In this document: positions 61,040 through 64,000 of the stretch, piece by piece
Layout: the number at the start of each line of letters is the position of its first letter
How positions within the stretch are numbered: the stretch's first letter is position 1
NCBI GenBank assembly: GCA_947044405.1
Contig: CAMRHE010000076.1
Coordinates: 5,996,001 to 6,060,000, forward strand
Origin: Leptodactylus fallax
Lineage: Eukaryota > Chordata > Amphibia > Anura > Leptodactylidae
DNA: 64,000 nucleotides
Reading direction: 5' to 3'
Notes under the pieces: generated by a model
What the model saw: only the letters and a program-made list of their open reading frames with translations
Databases searched by the model: none
Told to the model about the DNA's origin: nothing
Translations under genes and position numbers: made by a program

Positions 61040-63886
61040 GTCAGTCTTTATTCCAAAGCTCCTGACTAATATATAACATTATAATTGAATATTTTGCATT
61101 AGTTATAAATCATTACTTTTATGATGGGGCCATTAAGTTGAGAAAACATGATTAATTTACTGTTTTTTGTAATTTGATATACCAAAAATGTTCAGAACAA
61201 CCACACATTAAAATATGTACTACTAATAATATAATTAACCCCAAAAATAAAACTTTTAAGGTTTAAATTGGCTATAAATATTTTCCAAGATATATTGTAT
61301 TGTATCAATTGTTTTGCTTGACATTCGGAAACTAAGAACTAATAAAAAAAAAATAATAATCTGATAATAATCGAATAATAATTTAAGAGTAAATTATATA
61401 ATTTTCTGATTTACAATTTTATTTTACATATTTATATTATTTATACTGTATGTTTTTAAAATTACATGTTTATTTAAAATTAGTTTTATTCATATTTTAC
61501 TATCAATTAACAAATAGAACCATCATCATAACAATGGTCAAAATAATCATCAAAATCATCATCTTATACAATAAATAATAAAAATGATTTTTTTCCTTTT
61601 CTATTTTTTCATCATCATATATAATTAGAATAAAATATATAGTTTCAAAAATTACAGTAATTTCAAGGTACAAATTAACACTCTACACGCTTTTGATGCC
61701 CCCACTTATCACAGAGGCCCCCATTTCTGTTTTTAATATCATATAGTTATATCCATCCGGCAAAGAAAGTGATAATGCAATGAATGCTAAATATTTTGGA
61801 CTTAAAAGTCTGCTTTGGGTAAGGCTCACACACACAATGGGTCCGATTTATCATGAGGGGATTTTTTTGAGGCCATGTTTCTGACTTATTTTTTTACTAG
61901 TGTGTTTTTGTGCCAAATTTATGAAAATGCCTCACTCTGCTTCATAAATTTGACACAGCAGTAGGACTCCAGGGTTCACTAAAGATTTTTGGTGAATTTG
62001 TTTTTAAGTCAAGTTAGAAGTGGCGCAAAAATTTTAGAGACTTTGTAAAAAGTTTCATATAGTGATTTAGACGTACCATTATGCACCATCTAACCCATGC
62101 ACACATAGCAAGTCATTCTTGTAAAGGTACACTGGGATAAAATACAATATAAATAAGGAAATAAAAAAAAGTTGCAAAATATGAAAAATGTACCAACGTA
62201 TAATAAAACATCAGCCCCAATGTTTTAATTTTTTTTTTTATTGTTAAAACACCATTTCAATTGGTGAATTTCAAGTGTTTTTATAGCATTTAAAAAAATT
62301 TTAAGTGGATTTTTTCATATTGTAACAGGTAAAACATGCGCATTTTCCATCCAACTCAGGCAGTCACAGTGGAGTTGGCTATCTATGTTTCAGCGTAGAA
62401 AAAACATGCATTCCTTTCTTCCGTTCTTCACATCCTATAGACAAGCCTATGGATAAATCCCAGAAAAAGCCATCCCCAAAACATTCTGAATTTTTGAAAA
62501 AAAAAACAAAACACAAAAACAGCACAAAATTTCAAAAACAAAAATGTTGTTTATGCCGTTCAACTTTTTAATAATTTACTATAGACTTTAAAGTAACATC
62601 TGGCAGCAGTAAAAAATAAATCTGTTAAAAAAAGCCAATAATAACACTGCGAAAACGCTGTGTGAATCTAGCCTTAAGATCTATACACCTTCATGTACTA
62701 TTCACTAATCCAAATATATTTATTGTACCAGTCTAGCAGGTAAAGAAGTAGATAAAGTAATCACAATGAAACATAGTCTGTCTCGGTGTAACAAAAACAT
62801 TTTAAAAAATGACTATAATTTAAAAAAATAAATTAAAAAAATATTTTATAATCTTAAAAATTCTTGATTAAAAAAAATGTCAACTTAGTCTAACACTTCA
62901 CTATACATTGTATTCAAAAAATTCCATGCATCTACACATGAATTGCCCCGATGTATAGACGAGGTGGTCAGTCTGGACAATGGGCATGATTAAATGCAGG
63001 ACAATGCCTGTCTATTTTCTTTGACAGTCACTGTAATTAATGAATCGGGGTCTTTATTGTAGAATTAACTCATAAAGACATGCAGCTGACAGATATTTTA
63101 TTAATGGTTTGGTCAGTTTGGTATTTGGACAAGAAAAGATTTTTTTCAATGGCAAGTTCGAGGCTTCCAGATCCTTCCCATGAAATGTTTCAGATGGTTG
63201 TTTAATGGTTGAAAAATGAAGGCGTTATGCTCTCAGCCATGGAAACTTTAGCTTCACATAATAAACTGTAAAATGATGTGACAGGGCTCTTTTATTCCGT
63301 GTCATGTGTATCCTGCTGGAGTGATCAATAACAGCATCTGTGAGCCTCGGCATCAGGGCCCCTTATCTGACAACAGGCTTCTGTCAATAATGCATCTTAT
63401 GGTCAGTTAACCAGAGAGATTTGTATAGAGGATGGTACTAAATATTCTCTTGTTCCTGGCCTTTTGTAATGGTAATACTGTATGGCCATTGAATGTTGCG
63501 TTCTTTTATGTGTTGTGTCACCAGTTACACAAAAAATGTTCATTATTTTATATACATATTCCAGTTAATTGCACAAACAAAATGATTGCAAAGCGGAAAG
63601 TAATGGTAATTTACATTCTCCAAGTATATACTCTAAACAATTTGTACTTTCATCTTTATCATTATTATTATTATTATTGTTATTTTGGTCAATATATAAG
63701 TGAGCAGTGTCATATTGTACTTTGTATCTCTTTCTTCTTGCTTCTCCTTTGTTGACCACTCATTGACATGTAGAGCTTCCTCTTTATTTTACAGAAGAGG
63801 TTCTTCAGCAGCTGCATTGTGTGTTATACAGTAATGTGACCACCTTCTGACCAAACACACACCACATATTCTGGAGAATATCAACA
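61040..63886. other. No gene; AT-rich, diffuse repeat, conserved-looking end
   Basis: 61840-62030 has palindromic-repeat wording (CCGATTTATCATGAGG ... CTTCATAAATTTGACAC). 62660-62676 (GTGTGAATCTAGCCTTA) is an isolated end of the GGTTCACA family. 63030-63420 is complex and non-repetitive (ACTGTAATTAATGAATCGGG) and may be conserved non-coding. Confidence 0.4.
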
Positions 63887-64000
63887 CACCTCGGCTGCTG
63901 CAGCACATCATAATACACACCTCGGCTGCTGCAGCACATCATAATACACACCTCGGCTGCTGCAGCACATCATAATACACACCTCAGCTGCTGCAGAACT
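63887..64000 (+). repeat. 31-base tandem repeat at right edge
   Basis: Unit CACCTCGGCTGCTGCAGCAC then ATCATAATACA, starting at 63887, 63918, 63949 and 63980. Copies are identical except the last (CTCAGCTG). The array continues past the window. Confidence 0.95.

Overview
The window looks like nuclear DNA from a frog or toad (anuran amphibian). It is AT-rich and intron- or gene-desert-like. It is packed with short palindromic DNA transposons of the kind common in anuran genomes: hAT-type elements beginning TAGAGATG, TTA-flanked elements beginning GGCTGAGGCCCCACG or GGTTCACATCTG, and Tc1/mariner derivatives. It also holds long (TATC)n arrays and several minisatellites. The species call is inference from repeat style; no species-specific gene was recognised. 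I found no intact host protein-coding gene, tRNA, rRNA or CRISPR.

Layout. 0-10 kb: a TTA-flanked palindromic element, a 34-bp-arm cruciform, a Tc1 transposon with an almost continuous transposase frame (5383-6284), and a 1.2-kb cluster of (TATC)n arrays. 10-22 kb: nested CCAAT/CpG-containing palindromes (10428-10609), three TAGAGATG hAT-type elements, and a fossil CR1/L2-like LINE reverse transcriptase found by translation (16692-17300). 22-29 kb: unique sequence resembling conserved non-coding DNA, a 5'-truncated Rex1-like LINE (23722-24612), and a solo-LTR-like insertion nested inside a palindromic element (27754-28585). 29-43 kb: two related Tc1-like remnants sharing a changed catalytic residue, a Penelope-like reverse transcriptase fossil (32150-33060, minus strand), and further hAT-type copies. 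43-56 kb: a CpG-dense, homeodomain-motif-rich block (50281-50660), a hAT element that grew a 14-copy 46-bp minisatellite (51159-52066), and a pair of adjacent minisatellites (53060-54600). 56-64 kb: very AT-rich DNA with one exon-like segment (60958-61035) and a 31-bp tandem array running off the right edge.

No operon or pathway is visible. The functional candidates are the conserved-looking non-coding blocks (possible developmental enhancers) and the single exon-like segment. Everything else that can be named is mobile-element debris and tandem repeats, often nested, so relative insertion order can be read. Blocks marked as conserved-looking were judged by eye (non-repetitive, TAATTA/ATTTGCAT/E-box-like content, retained CpGs); no alignment was available.
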